DNA of 64,000 bases from Streptomyces bluensis (lineage in GTDB: Bacteria; Actinomycetota; Actinomycetes; Streptomycetales; Streptomycetaceae). Within the stretch, counting starts at the first letter, position 1; each line of letters begins with the position of its first letter. Below the pieces are notes generated by a model. That model searched no databases. It had not been told where the DNA came from and saw only the letters and a program-made list of their open reading frames with translations. The stretch is from the NCBI RefSeq assembly GCF_014650715.1, contig NZ_BMVM01000002.1, forward strand, positions 310,001 to 374,000, in the 5' to 3' direction. Positions 26,189 through 34,714 of the stretch are shown in pieces. The position numbers were made by a program, and so were the translations under genes.

Positions 26189-26245
26189 ATGTTCGCGCTT
26201 TCGACCCAGAACTGGTGGTGGACCGCTCACCCGGCGGCCCACTGA
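26189..26245 (+). CDS. trpL: Tryptophan leader peptide
   Basis: An 18-codon frame, MFALSTQNWWWTAHPAAH, with three Trp codons in a row (26213-26221) followed by a stop, then an attenuator hairpin at 26268-26292. This is classic trp attenuation: with scarce charged tRNA-Trp the ribosome stalls at the Trp codons, segment 26232-26240 (CGGCGGCCC) can pair with the left arm of the terminator, and transcription continues into the anthranilate synthase gene. The same WWW leader is known before trpE genes of other Streptomyces. Too short for gene finders, but context makes it firm. Confidence 0.93.
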   Translation: MFALSTQNWWWTAHPAAH

Positions 26246-26267
26246 CTGCGCGTACGCAAGACTTCGC

Positions 26268-26292
26268 GAAGGCCGCCCGAGGGGCGGCCTTC
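26268..26292 (+). terminator. trp attenuator hairpin
   Basis: GAAGGCCGCCC (26268-26278) pairs perfectly with GGGCGGCCTTC (26282-26292) with a 3-nt loop; GGCGTTT follows. It lies 22 bp after the leader stop and 91 bp before the anthranilate synthase ATG. The segment 26232-26240 competes for its left arm as the antiterminator. Confidence 0.88.
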
Positions 26293-26383
26293 GGCGTTTC
26301 CGGGGTCGTTCCTCACCGGCATCGATACGGCCATCGATACCGACATCGACAACGACATCGACTGAGGACGGACGAGGAAACCC

Positions 26384-28288
26384 ATGGACCTGGCACAGCT
26401 CGCGCACGACGACCGCCCCTTCGCCCTGCTCCGCCGCCGCTCCCCCGGCCACGACGAGAACACCGTGGAGGTGCTGCTCGGCCCGGTCTCCACGTACGAC
26501 CATCTCGCCGACCTCCCCGGCGAGGGCCTGGCCCTGGTGCCCTTCCGCCAGATCCGCGAGCGCGGCTTCGACGTACGGGACGACGGGACACCGCTGGTGG
26601 TGCTCACGCCCGAGGAGACGCACACGCTGACGCTGGAAGACGCGCTGGCCCAGCTTCCCGCCCACGACGTCCGCGTCAGCGCCGGCGGCTTCGACGTCGA
26701 TGACGAGGAGTACGCGGAGATCGTCGGGCGGGTGCTGCGTGAGGAGATCGGGCGGGGCGAGGGCGCGAACTTCGTGATCCGGCGGACGTACGAGGGTGAG
26801 ATCCCCGGATTCCGGCGCGCCGACGCCCTGGCTCTGTTCCGGCGGCTGCTGGAGGGTGAGCGGGGTGCGTACTGGACGTTCGTGGTGCACACCGGCGAGC
26901 GGACGCTGGTGGGGGCGAGCCCGGAAGTGCACGTCCGTATGTCCGGTGGGACCGTCGTCATGAACCCGATCAGCGGGACGTACCGCTACCCGGCCGAGGG
27001 GCCGACGCCGGAGCACCTGCTGGAGTTCCTCGCCGACGGAAAGGAGATCGAGGAGCTCTCCATGGTCGTCGACGAGGAGCTCAAGATGATGTGCACCGTC
27101 GGCGACATGGGCGGGGTCGTGGTCGGGCCACGGCTGAAGGAGATGGCCCATCTCGCGCACACGGAGTACGAGTTGCGGGGGCGGTCGTCGCTGGACGTAC
27201 GGGACGTGCTGCGGGAGACCATGTTCGCGGCGACCGTCACGGGGTCGCCCGTGCAGAACGCGTGCCGGGTGATCGAACGGCACGAGGTGGGTGGGCGCGG
27301 GTACTACGCGGGGGCACTGGCGCTGCTCGGCCGGGATGCGGGCGGGACCCAGACCCTGGACTCGCCCATCCTCATCCGGACCGCCGACATCGACGCGGAC
27401 GGGCGCCTCAGGGTGTCCGTGGGGGCGACGCTCGTCCGGGGCTCGGATCCCGTGAGCGAGGTCGCCGAGACGCACGCGAAGGTGGCGGGTGTGCTGGCCG
27501 CGCTGGGCGTGCGGCCCGGCCGGCCCCGGGAGGAGCGGGTGCGGTCGCGGCTGTCGGACGATCCCCGGGTGCGCGCGGCGCTCGACGGGCGGCGGGCCTC
27601 GCTGGCCCCGTTCTGGCTGCGGATGCAGGAACGGTCCGACGTTCTTGAGGGTCACGCTCTGGTCGTCGACGGTGAGGACACCTTCACCGCGATGCTCGGG
27701 CACGTGCTGCGTTCGTCCGGGCTGGAGGTGACGGTGCGGCGATACGACGAGCCGGGGTTGCGGGAGGTTGTGCTCGCGCACGAGGGGCCGGTCGTGCTGG
27801 GGCCCGGTCCGGGGGATCCCTCCGACCTGGGTGACCCCAAGATGCGGTTCCTGCGAGGGCTGGCGGCTGATGTCGTGCGAGGGCACCGGCACGGGGTTCT
27901 CGGTGTCTGCCTCGGTCATGAGCTGATCGCGGCCGAGTTGGGGCTGGAGATCGTGCGCAAGCGCGTCCCGTACCAGGGTGCCCAGACGGAGATCGATCTG
28001 TTCGGGCGGGCGGAGACGGTGGGTTTCTACAACAGCTTCGTGGCGTACTGCGACGACGAGACGGCCGAGGAGTTGAGGGCCCATGGGGTCGAGGTGAGCC
28101 GGGCCGCGAACGGTGAGGTGCACGCTCTGCGCGGGCCCGGGTTCGCCGGCGTCCAGTTCCACCCCGAGTCGGTGTTGACGCTGAACGGTGCGGTGGTGGT
28201 GCGGGAGTTGCTCGGGGGACTGCGGGACCTGCGCGGGGTACGGGGTGTGGGGGTTCGGGGTGCGGGGGCGGTGCGGCCGCGTTCGTAG
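26384..28288 (+). CDS. trpEG: Fused anthranilate synthase (TrpE-TrpG)
   Basis: A 634-residue fusion. The chorismate-binding TrpE part (to about residue 390) shows FVIRRTYEGEIPGFRRADAL, GAYWTFVVHTGERTLVGASPEVHV, NPISGTYRYP, EELSMVVDEELKMMCTVGDMGG and PVQNACRVIERHE. The glutamine amidotransferase part (about 420-625) has nucleophile Cys509 in GVCLGHELIAAELG and His/Glu in FHPESVLTLNG. It makes anthranilate from chorismate with built-in ammonia supply. The start ATG 26384 follows GAGGAAA. The leader, three Trp codons and attenuator show tryptophan control. The last 20 residues (RGVRGVGVRGAGAVRPRS) are low complexity and run into the repeat-rich gap. Confidence 0.94.
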   Translation: MDLAQLAHDDRPFALLRRRSPGHDENTVEVLLGPVSTYDHLADLPGEGLALVPFRQIRERGFDVRDDGTPLVVLTPEETHTLTLEDALAQLPAHDVRVSAGGFDVDDEEYAEIVGRVLREEIGRGEGANFVIRRTYEGEIPGFRRADALALFRRLLEGERGAYWTFVVHTGERTLVGASPEVHVRMSGGTVVMNPISGTYRYPAEGPTPEHLLEFLADGKEIEELSMVVDEELKMMCTVGDMGGVVVGPRLKEMAHLAHTEYELRGRSSLDVRDVLRETMFAATVTGSPVQNACRVIERHEVGGRGYYAGALALLGRDAGGTQTLDSPILIRTADIDADGRLRVSVGATLVRGSDPVSEVAETHAKVAGVLAALGVRPGRPREERVRSRLSDDPRVRAALDGRRASLAPFWLRMQERSDVLEGHALVVDGEDTFTAMLGHVLRSSGLEVTVRRYDEPGLREVVLAHEGPVVLGPGPGDPSDLGDPKMRFLRGLAADVVRGHRHGVLGVCLGHELIAAELGLEIVRKRVPYQGAQTEIDLFGRAETVGFYNSFVAYCDDETAEELRAHGVEVSRAANGEVHALRGPGFAGVQFHPESVLTLNGAVVVRELLGGLRDLRGVRGVGVRGAGAVRPRS

Positions 28289-28470
28289 CCGGGGGTTGAT
28301 TCGCCCCCGCCGCCCCTACCCGTCCCATCCCCAGGGGCTCCGCCCCTTCGACCCCGGCCAAGGGGGCTGCGCCCCTTGGAACCCCCGGGGCGGCTTGGGG
28401 GCTCCGCCCCGCACCCACCTCGGGCTCCGTCCCGGACCCCGTTTCGGGGGCCGGCCCCCGGGCCCCCGCT

Positions 28471-28519
28471 CCTCAAACGCCGGAGGGGCTGAACGATCCA
28501 GCCCGTCCGGCGTTTGAGG
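28471..28519. repeat. CCTCAAACGCCGG palindromic repeat, likely two-way terminator
   Basis: The arms 28471-28491 and 28499-28519 pair over 21 bp with two mismatches and a short loop. It lies between the convergent anthranilate synthase and pfkA genes. The same element occurs at 60345-60393 and, broken, near 9319. The rest of the 343-bp gap 28289-28631 is G/C-rich filler with GGGGCTCCGCCCC-type hairpins. Confidence 0.8.
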
Positions 28520-28631
28520 ACGAGGCCGTTCAGGCCGAAGCGGGGTCCGGGGGCGCAGCCCCCGGGGATGGGAGGGGTAGGGGCGGCGGGGGCGAGGAAA
28601 AGCCCCGGGACGGCCGGGCGGCGGGCCGGGG

Positions 28632-29660
28632 TCAGCCGAAGAAGACGCCTACCTCCTCGTACAGCTTGGGGTCGACCGTCTTCAGCTTGGCCGTGGCCTC
28701 CGCGATGGGAACCCGGACGATGTCCGTACCACGCAGGGCGACCATCTTGCCGAAGTCCCCGTCACGTACGGCCTCGATCGCGTGCAGCCCGAAGCGGGTG
28801 GCCAGCCAGCGGTCGAAGGCACTGGGAGTGCCGCCCCGCTGGACATGGCCCAACACCGTCGTACGGGCCTCCTTGCCCGTGCGCTTCTCGATCTCCTTGG
28901 CCAGCCACTCTCCGACTCCGGAGAGACGGACATGGCCGAAGGAGTCGAGGGACTCGTCCTTCAGGACCATGTCGCCGTCCTTGGGCATGGCTCCCTCCGC
29001 CACCACCACGATCGGCGCGTACGACGCCCGGAAGCGCGAGGTCACCCAGGCACAGACCTGCTCGACGTCGAAGCGCTGCTCCGGGATGAGGATGACGTTC
29101 GCGCCGCCCGCGAGGCCCGAGTGCAGGGCGATCCAGCCGGCGTGGCGGCCCATCACCTCCACCACCAGAACCCTCATGTGTGACTCGGCCGTCGTGTGCA
29201 GACGGTCGATCGCCTCCGTCGCGATGCCCACCGCGGTGTCGAAACCGAAGGTGTAGTCCGTGGCCGAGAGGTCGTTGTCGATCGTCTTCGGGACGCCGAC
29301 CACGGGGACGCCGTACTCGTCCGTGAGGCGCGCGGCCACGCCCAGGGTGTCCTCGCCGCCGATCGCGACAAGCGCCTCGACCTCCTGCTTGGCGAGGTTC
29401 TCCTTGATCCTTCGGATCCCGCCCTCCTGCTTGAGGGGATTGGTCCGAGAGGAGCCGAGGATGGTGCCGCCGCGCGGCAGGATGCCGCGCACCGTGGGAA
29501 TGTCGAGCCGCAGGGTGTCGTTTTCGAGCGGCCCCCGCCAGCCGTCCCGGAAGCCGACGAAGTCATAGCCGTACTCCTGCACGCCCTTGCGGACGATGCC
29601 CCGGATGACGGCATTGAGCCCGGGGCAGTCGCCGCCTCCGGTCAGTACTCCGACCCGCAT
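28632..29660 (-). CDS. pfkA: 6-phosphofructokinase with pyrophosphate-type signature
   Basis: A 342-residue PfkA-family enzyme phosphorylating fructose-6-phosphate in glycolysis. The opening MRVGVLTGGGDCPGLN fixes the ATG at 29660, which has an AGGGAC site eight bases upstream. Catalytic residues are in PKTIDNDLSATDYTFGFDTA (Asp128 region) and EVMGRHAGWIAL. The donor site reads GGEDT with Asp104, and PKTIDND has Lys125; E. coli ATP enzymes have Gly at both places. Asp104/Lys124-type enzymes, such as that of Amycolatopsis methanolica, use pyrophosphate. So the donor may be PPi rather than ATP. It is transcribed divergently from no gene; a Crp-like promoter lies upstream. Confidence 0.93.
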   Translation of the reverse strand: MRVGVLTGGGDCPGLNAVIRGIVRKGVQEYGYDFVGFRDGWRGPLENDTLRLDIPTVRGILPRGGTILGSSRTNPLKQEGGIRRIKENLAKQEVEALVAIGGEDTLGVAARLTDEYGVPVVGVPKTIDNDLSATDYTFGFDTAVGIATEAIDRLHTTAESHMRVLVVEVMGRHAGWIALHSGLAGGANVILIPEQRFDVEQVCAWVTSRFRASYAPIVVVAEGAMPKDGDMVLKDESLDSFGHVRLSGVGEWLAKEIEKRTGKEARTTVLGHVQRGGTPSAFDRWLATRFGLHAIEAVRDGDFGKMVALRGTDIVRVPIAEATAKLKTVDPKLYEEVGVFFG

Positions 29661-29743
29661 GGAAATGTCCCTTCGCCCTACGCTGCCTGATCGCCATACG
29701 CGCGCCGACGCGCGTCGCGGACGCACCACATCTGACGTCAGCC

Positions 29744-29771
29744 ACGCTAATAGTGATCCAGGTCACTTCAA
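29744..29771 (-). promoter_or_regulatory. pfkA promoter containing a Crp-like palindrome
   Basis: On the minus strand TTGAAG (29771-29766) and TAGCGT (29749-29744) are 16 bp apart. The spacer contains GTGATCCAGGTCAC (29753-29766), which fits the Streptomyces Crp consensus GTG-N6-GNCAC and is symmetric (AGTGA/TCACT). It is about 84 bp upstream of the pfkA start. Binding inside the promoter suggests repression or switchable control. Confidence 0.5.
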
Positions 29772-29851
29772 CATGGGGCAGATGGTCAATTCCGGTGAAT
29801 CGTGGGTGAGTTGATCAAGTCGGGATCACTCGTCCGGGTGTATCGGACTGT

Positions 29852-30571
29852 TTACGCCTCGTCGAGCCCCCGCTCTATGGCATAGCGGACCAGCTCCACG
29901 CGGTTGTGCAGCTGGAGCTTGCCGAGGGTGTTCTGCACGTGGTTCTGGACCGTGCGGTGCGAGATGACCAGGCGTTCCGCGATCTGCTTGTAGCTCAGGC
30001 CCTTGGCGACCAGGCGGAGCACCTCGGTCTCGCGCTCGGTGAGCTGCGGTGCCTTGGGCTCGTCGGCGCCCGCGGCGGGGGCGGGCTCGGAGGCGAGGCG
30101 GCGGTACTCGCCGAGGACCAGGCCCGCGAGCCCCGGCGTGAACACGGGATCACCGACGGCCGTGCGGCGCACCGCGTCGATCAGTTCCTCGGTGGAGGCC
30201 GATTTGAGGAGGTAGCCGGTCGCCCCGGACTTCACGGCTTCCAGCACGTCCGCGTGCTCACCGCTGGCCGAGAGGACGAGGACACGCAGCGCCGGGTTCG
30301 CTCCCACCAGTTCCTTGCACACCCGCACCCCGGGTTTCGCCGGCAGGTTCAGGTCCAGGACCAGGACGTCGGGCGCGGCGGCCTGGGCTCGGCGCACCGC
30401 CTGCTCGCCGTCGCCGGCCGTGGCGACCACGTCGAAACCGGACTCGGTGAGGTCGCGGGCGACGGCGTCGCGCCACATGGGGTGGTCGTCGACCACCATG
30501 ACCTTGATCGGGTCCCGCTGGTCCTGTCCCCCGGGTGCCCCGGATGTCCGCGTCTGCCTGCTCTCCGTCAC
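29852..30571 (-). CDS. macR: NarL/LuxR-family response regulator (MacR-like)
   Basis: A 239-residue regulator. The receiver domain (about residues 22-140) has IKVMVVDDHPMWRDAV, the phospho-acceptor Asp in VLVLDLNLP and a lysine in GYLLKSAS. The LuxR-type helix-turn-helix is at the C-terminus: LTERETEVLRLVAKGLSYKQIAERLVISHRTVQNHVQNTLGKL. The GTG at 30571 overlaps the kinase stop (GTGA), so the pair is co-translated. By order and sequence it corresponds to MacR of S. coelicolor (from memory SCO2120), which with MacS affects development and actinorhodin. Confidence 0.9.
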   Translation of the reverse strand: MTESRQTRTSGAPGGQDQRDPIKVMVVDDHPMWRDAVARDLTESGFDVVATAGDGEQAVRRAQAAAPDVLVLDLNLPAKPGVRVCKELVGANPALRVLVLSASGEHADVLEAVKSGATGYLLKSASTEELIDAVRRTAVGDPVFTPGLAGLVLGEYRRLASEPAPAAGADEPKAPQLTERETEVLRLVAKGLSYKQIAERLVISHRTVQNHVQNTLGKLQLHNRVELVRYAIERGLDEA

Positions 30572-31875
30572 CGCTTCTCCGCCTTCCCCCGCACGTCCTT
30601 CGAATGCTGTGGAGCCTTCGGCTTCCGCGGGGCCTTGGGTACCTTCAGTTCGACTTCCGTGCCCTGTCCCGGGACCGAGATCAGGTCGGCCGTACCGCCG
30701 ATGTCGCGCAGTCGGCCCCGGATGGACAGGGCCACGCCGAGCCGGCCCTCGCCCTCGGCCTGAGCGAGCCGCCCCTCCGGGATGCCCGGACCGTCGTCCC
30801 GCACCGTCACGATCACCTCGTCCGGCTCGTCCTCCACCAGGATCCAGGCACGGGCATTCTCTCCGGCGTGTCTGCGGACGTTGTCCAGGGCCGCACCGAC
30901 AGCCGCCGTCAGCTCGCGCACGGTCAGCGGGGGGAGCCGCACGGGGGCGCCGGGCTCGGAGAGGGTGACCTTGGAGCCGGCGTAGGGGGCGAGCAGGGCG
31001 CGCAGGTCGACCGCGTGCGCCTCTCCGTCCGGCGCGTCCGGCGCATTCGGGTCGTGCGGCGCATTCGGATCGTGCGGGTCGTCCGGCTCCTCCACCGCCC
31101 GTACGACCGCTCCCTGGGCCGCGTCCTCCGAGACGCGCGATACGGGAACGAGCCCTCCGGACACCAGGGTGCGCAGGGCGATTTCCTGTTCGCCCGCCAG
31201 CCGGCCCAGTTCCGCGGCTTCGCCGCCGAGCGCGGTGCCGCGCCGCTGCACCATGGCGAGGACCTGGAGCACGCTGTCGTGGATGTCGCGGGCCAGCCGC
31301 TCGCGTTCGCGGGTGGCGGCCTCGATCTCCAGGGCTCGGGCGAGGGTGCGCTCGGAGGCGCGGGCGACCTCGACTACGTAGCCGATGGCGATGGAGGCGA
31401 TGCAGACGAGCAGCACATTGTGGACGGTGTCGCGGGTCGGGGCACCGCGCTCGGCGATGTTGACGGCGGCCACGAGGGTGGAGGCGAAGGCCGCCCACCG
31501 CCAGCCACCCTTGATCGCGAAGGCCAGGACGGCGCCCGCGGTCCATATCGACGGCAGCGTGGGGTTGCCGCCGTCGATCCGCTCGGGTGCGTCGGCGACG
31601 CGGGTGAGCAGGATGCCGGCGAGCGCGATGGCGAGGTCGGCGGCGAGAAACCCCTTGGTGCAGTTGGCCGCGTTCGCGACCCTGGGCAGGGTGGCCAGTG
31701 TCCACACGGCGAGCACGGCGTAGTAGGCGATGGCCACCCAGGGGCGGGCGAACTCGTCGTTCGTGCTGACGAAGAGGCCGATCGCGTACAGCATCGTCAG
31801 GATGCGGTAGCCGGTCAGGGCACGCCACAGCGGCTGCTCGACCGACATCCTCATGACTCTCTCGCGCTTGGGCAT
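30568..31875 (-). CDS. macS: MacS-type membrane sensor histidine kinase
   Basis: A 435-residue kinase. About five membrane helices lie in residues 20-185 (MacS domain), with no extracellular domain. The dimerisation/phospho-acceptor motif is ERERLARDIHDSVLQVLAMVQRRG, and the ATPase core has VRELTAAVGAALDNVRRHAG (N-box) and VRDDGPGIP (G1). A linker of Asp/Pro/Asn/His repeats (EEPDDPHDPNAPHDPNAPDAPD) is unusual and interrupts the domain between helix two and the ATPase. The start at ATG 31875 follows a G8 run; a later ATG (MRMSVEQPL) is possible. Operon with the response regulator. Confidence 0.88.
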   Translation of the reverse strand: MPKRERVMRMSVEQPLWRALTGYRILTMLYAIGLFVSTNDEFARPWVAIAYYAVLAVWTLATLPRVANAANCTKGFLAADLAIALAGILLTRVADAPERIDGGNPTLPSIWTAGAVLAFAIKGGWRWAAFASTLVAAVNIAERGAPTRDTVHNVLLVCIASIAIGYVVEVARASERTLARALEIEAATRERERLARDIHDSVLQVLAMVQRRGTALGGEAAELGRLAGEQEIALRTLVSGGLVPVSRVSEDAAQGAVVRAVEEPDDPHDPNAPHDPNAPDAPDGEAHAVDLRALLAPYAGSKVTLSEPGAPVRLPPLTVRELTAAVGAALDNVRRHAGENARAWILVEDEPDEVIVTVRDDGPGIPEGRLAQAEGEGRLGVALSIRGRLRDIGGTADLISVPGQGTEVELKVPKAPRKPKAPQHSKDVRGKAEKR

Positions 31876-31973
31876 GCCCCCCCCTTTTTTGGGCCGTTCG
31901 CCTCCGGGGCGCTCGCCACCCAACCCCTGAGGAAGTGTCCGTCCCGCAGCCGGACCGCTGCTCCCGCTCCCGC

Positions 31974-32816
31974 TCAGCGCTCGTTCTGGGACCGATCCCT
32001 TTCGGCCCGTTCCCTTTCGGCCCGTTCCTTCTCCGCCTGGTCCTGCTCGGCCTTGGCCAGCGCCGCCTTCGCGGCCTTGTCGGCCTTGTCGGCCTTCTCC
32101 GCTTCCTTCCCGGCCTGTTTCTCCGCCTTCGCGGCCTCCGCTATCTGCCGCTTGGCAGCGGTGGCGTACACGTCGACGTACTCCTGGCCGGAGAGCTTCA
32201 TGATTTCGTACATGACCTCGTCGGTCACCGCGCGGAGCACGAAACGGTCGTGCTCCATGCCCTGGTAGCGGCTGAAGTCCAGGGGCTTGCCGATCCGGAT
32301 GCCGGGTCGCATCAGCTTCGGAATGATCTTCCCGGGCGGCTGGATCTTCTCCGTGTCGATCATGGCGACCGGGATGACGGGCGCACCCGTGGCGAGCGTC
32401 ACGCGTGCGAGGCCGCCGGGCTTGCCCCGGTAGAGGCGGCCGTCGGGCGAGCGGGTGCCCTCTGGGTAGATGCCGAACAGTTCGCCGCGCTCAAGGACCT
32501 CGATACCGCTCTTGATCGCCGCCTCACCCGCGCCACGCGCGCCGGAGCGGTCCACGGGGAGCTGACCGACACCCTTGAAGAAGGCCGCCGTCAAACGGCC
32601 CTTGATGCCGGGCGTCGTGAAGTACTCGGCCTTCGCGATGAACGTGACCTTCCGGTCGAGGACCGCGGGAAGGAAGAACGAGTCGGAGAAGGACAGATGG
32701 TTGCTCGCCAGGATCGCGGGGCCCTCGGCCGGAACGTTCTCCAGGCCCTCCACCCAGGGCCGGAAGGCAAGCTTCAGCGGCCCTCCGACGGAAACCTTCA
32801 TCGCGCCGTACAACAA
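31974..32816 (-). CDS. 1-acyl-sn-glycerol-3-phosphate acyltransferase (PlsC family)
   Basis: A 280-residue acyltransferase. The catalytic HX4D motif is ASNHLSFSDSFFLP, and the substrate motif is GIYPEGTRSPDGRLYRGK, both typical of LPA acyltransferases making phosphatidic acid. It starts with TTG at 32816, seven bases after AGGAGG. The last 70 residues form a charged Lys/Glu/Ala tail (AAKAEKQAGKEAEKADKADKAAKAALAKAEQDQAEKERAE) likely to be a long helix. It matches the M. tuberculosis Rv2182c position. The 300-bp divergent gap 32817-33116 holds tandem GTTGAGTCTGTC-like units near 33040-33070 and no gene. Confidence 0.88.
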   Translation of the reverse strand: MLYGAMKVSVGGPLKLAFRPWVEGLENVPAEGPAILASNHLSFSDSFFLPAVLDRKVTFIAKAEYFTTPGIKGRLTAAFFKGVGQLPVDRSGARGAGEAAIKSGIEVLERGELFGIYPEGTRSPDGRLYRGKPGGLARVTLATGAPVIPVAMIDTEKIQPPGKIIPKLMRPGIRIGKPLDFSRYQGMEHDRFVLRAVTDEVMYEIMKLSGQEYVDVYATAAKRQIAEAAKAEKQAGKEAEKADKADKAAKAALAKAEQDQAEKERAERERAERDRSQNER

Positions 32817-33116
32817 CCGAGTGCCTCCTGTGTCTGTCGATCAGACCTTAACCCGGAGCGCTGTCAAAGGCCCCTGTGGGCCGGGATCGGACAGTTTTGG
32901 GGGAGGCCGGGGGTACGGGCCGAGTGACTGAAGGGCCTGGTCGGTGTCAGTGCGGTCGCGTACGGTGAAGTACACCTCGAAGCCCGCCAACCACAGAGGT
33001 GATGTGAGGCCCCCGGGGCATGTCCCCTTGTTGTACTTGGCGTTGAGTCTGTCGTTGAGTCTGTTGTTGTGCCTGCTGTCGTTCCCGGTCCTTACCTCAC
33101 CGAACAGGAGACCGAC

Positions 33117-33929
33117 GTGCCGGTCCTTCCTGGAGCCGACCCCTACCGCCACGAGGGCGGGGAGATCGGCGTCCTTCTCTGCCACGGCTTCACCGGTTCC
33201 CCGCAGTCGCTGCGCCCCTGGGCGCGGTACCTCGCCGAGCGCGGTCTGACCGTCGCCCTGCCGTTGCTGCCCGGCCACGGCACGCGCTGGGAGGACATGC
33301 AGCTCACCGGCTGGCAGGACTGGTACGCGGAGGTGGACCGCGAACTGCGGGCCCTGCACGAGCGCTGTGCTCAGGTGTTCGTCCTCGGCCTCTCCATGGG
33401 CGGCGCGCTGACCCTGCGCCTGGCCGCGAAGCACGGGGACGGCGTCAGCGGCATCGTGGTCGTCAACCCGGCGAACAAGGTGCACGGCCTGTCGGCGTAC
33501 GCCCTCCCGGTGCTCCGTCACCTCGTCCGGGCGACGAAGGGTCTCACCAACGACATCAAGAAGGAGGGCGCCGTCGAGGTCGGATACGACCGGGTCCCGC
33601 TGCACGCGGCGCACTCCCTGCGGCAGTTCTGCCGGCTGGTCGACGGCGAGCTCCCCCAGGTGACCCAGCCGATGCTGCTGCTGCGCAGCCCCGAGGACCA
33701 TGTGGTGCCGCCGGCCGACTCCGCGCGCATCCTCAGCCGGGTGTCGTCCACGGACGTCACGGAGGTCCTGCTGGAACAGAGCTATCACGTGGCGACGTTG
33801 GACAATGACGCGGAGCGGATCTTCGAGGAGAGCTACGCGTTCATCGCCCGGCTCGCGCCCGGCGTCGGCAAGGGGACGACCGGTGCGGGACAGGTGGGCC
33901 AACAGGAAGGGACGGCCACTGGTGGCTGA
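33117..33929 (+). CDS. Alpha/beta hydrolase (carboxylesterase Est30-like)
   Basis: A 270-residue hydrolase. The nucleophile is Ser in VLGLSMGGALT, the oxyanion segment is LLCHGFTGSPQSLRPWA, and the acid/base pair is in RSPEDHVVPP and SYHVATLDND. The pattern fits the bacterial carboxylesterase/monoacylglycerol-lipase group. The GTG at 33117 has AGGAG six bases upstream, so the longer frame is not used. The stop overlaps the next gene's start by 8 bp, so the two are coupled. Its natural ester is unknown; the nearby acyltransferase hints at lipid turnover. Confidence 0.88.
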   Translation: MPVLPGADPYRHEGGEIGVLLCHGFTGSPQSLRPWARYLAERGLTVALPLLPGHGTRWEDMQLTGWQDWYAEVDRELRALHERCAQVFVLGLSMGGALTLRLAAKHGDGVSGIVVVNPANKVHGLSAYALPVLRHLVRATKGLTNDIKKEGAVEVGYDRVPLHAAHSLRQFCRLVDGELPQVTQPMLLLRSPEDHVVPPADSARILSRVSSTDVTEVLLEQSYHVATLDNDAERIFEESYAFIARLAPGVGKGTTGAGQVGQQEGTATGG

Positions 33930-34698
33930 GCACGACTCCGAGCGCGAGCCGGAGGAGAAGGGCGCGCTCCCCGGCGAGCGCCGCGGTGACTCGCGCGACA
34001 AGTCGTCGGGCGGGCCGGACGAGCCGGGCGGCGAGCAGCACGTGCCGTTCGACGAGGACGCGGCGTGGCAGGCGATCGTCGCCGGGTACGGCGAGGAGCC
34101 GCCGGACCCGCCCGGTGCCCGGCCGTTCCGCTCGGTGGAGGACCTGGCGCTGCTGGAGTCCGAGCCGGACGGCACCTCCGACAAGGCGGCGGGAAAACCC
34201 CCCGAGAAGCTGTCCGACAAGCCCTCCGACAAGAGCTCGCACAAGAGCCTGGACAAAAGCCTGGACAAGAGCCTGGACAAGAAGTCCGGCGAGAGCTCCG
34301 ACAAGCCCGCGGACCAGTCCACCGACGAGGCCGGGCCTTCGGCCACCACCCCGCTGGGCAGTTCCATCACGTTCGCTCCCGGCGTCGGCAGCGGCCCACG
34401 CGACTACCAGGCGCCGGAGCCGAGCGAGGACGACTTCGACGAGGACGACGAGGGCCATTTCATACCGCCGGAGCCGCCCCCGTTGCCCGCGGCCGACGCG
34501 ACCGCCAAGTTCGCCTGGCTCGGGGTGCTCGGCGGGCCCGTCCTGCTGCTGCTCGCGGTCCTGCTCGGCTGGGAGATGACCTGGTGGCTGGCCACCCTCG
34601 GTATCGGCGGCTTCCTCGGCGGTTTCGCCACGCTGGTGACGCGGATGAACGGCGACGACGAGGACGACGACGATCCCGGGCGCGGCGCGGTCGTCTGA
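33922..34698 (+). CDS. Acidic membrane protein with Lys-Ser-Leu-Asp repeats
   Basis: A 258-residue protein of unknown function. The first 200 residues are disordered and charged. They include a repeat block in which KSLDKSLDKSLDK is repeated (about residues 105-125) and an acidic block EDDFDEDDEGHF. Two membrane helices close the protein (AWLGVLGGPVLLLLAVLLGW and WLATLGIGGFLGGFATLV), followed by an acidic tail (DDEDDDDPG). The start is a GTG at 33922 behind AGGAAGGGA, overlapping the hydrolase. The repeats are made by 15-bp DNA repeats (AGCCTGGACAA) and may vary in number. Confidence 0.7.
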   Translation: MAEHDSEREPEEKGALPGERRGDSRDKSSGGPDEPGGEQHVPFDEDAAWQAIVAGYGEEPPDPPGARPFRSVEDLALLESEPDGTSDKAAGKPPEKLSDKPSDKSSHKSLDKSLDKSLDKKSGESSDKPADQSTDEAGPSATTPLGSSITFAPGVGSGPRDYQAPEPSEDDFDEDDEGHFIPPEPPPLPAADATAKFAWLGVLGGPVLLLLAVLLGWEMTWWLATLGIGGFLGGFATLVTRMNGDDEDDDDPGRGAVV

Positions 34699-34714
34699 CC
34701 CCGGCGTGGACCGG

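Noticed and set aside
24646..26703. A 685-residue frame opposite the DAHP synthase
   Set aside because: Shadow frame that also crosses the trp leader region; no domain.
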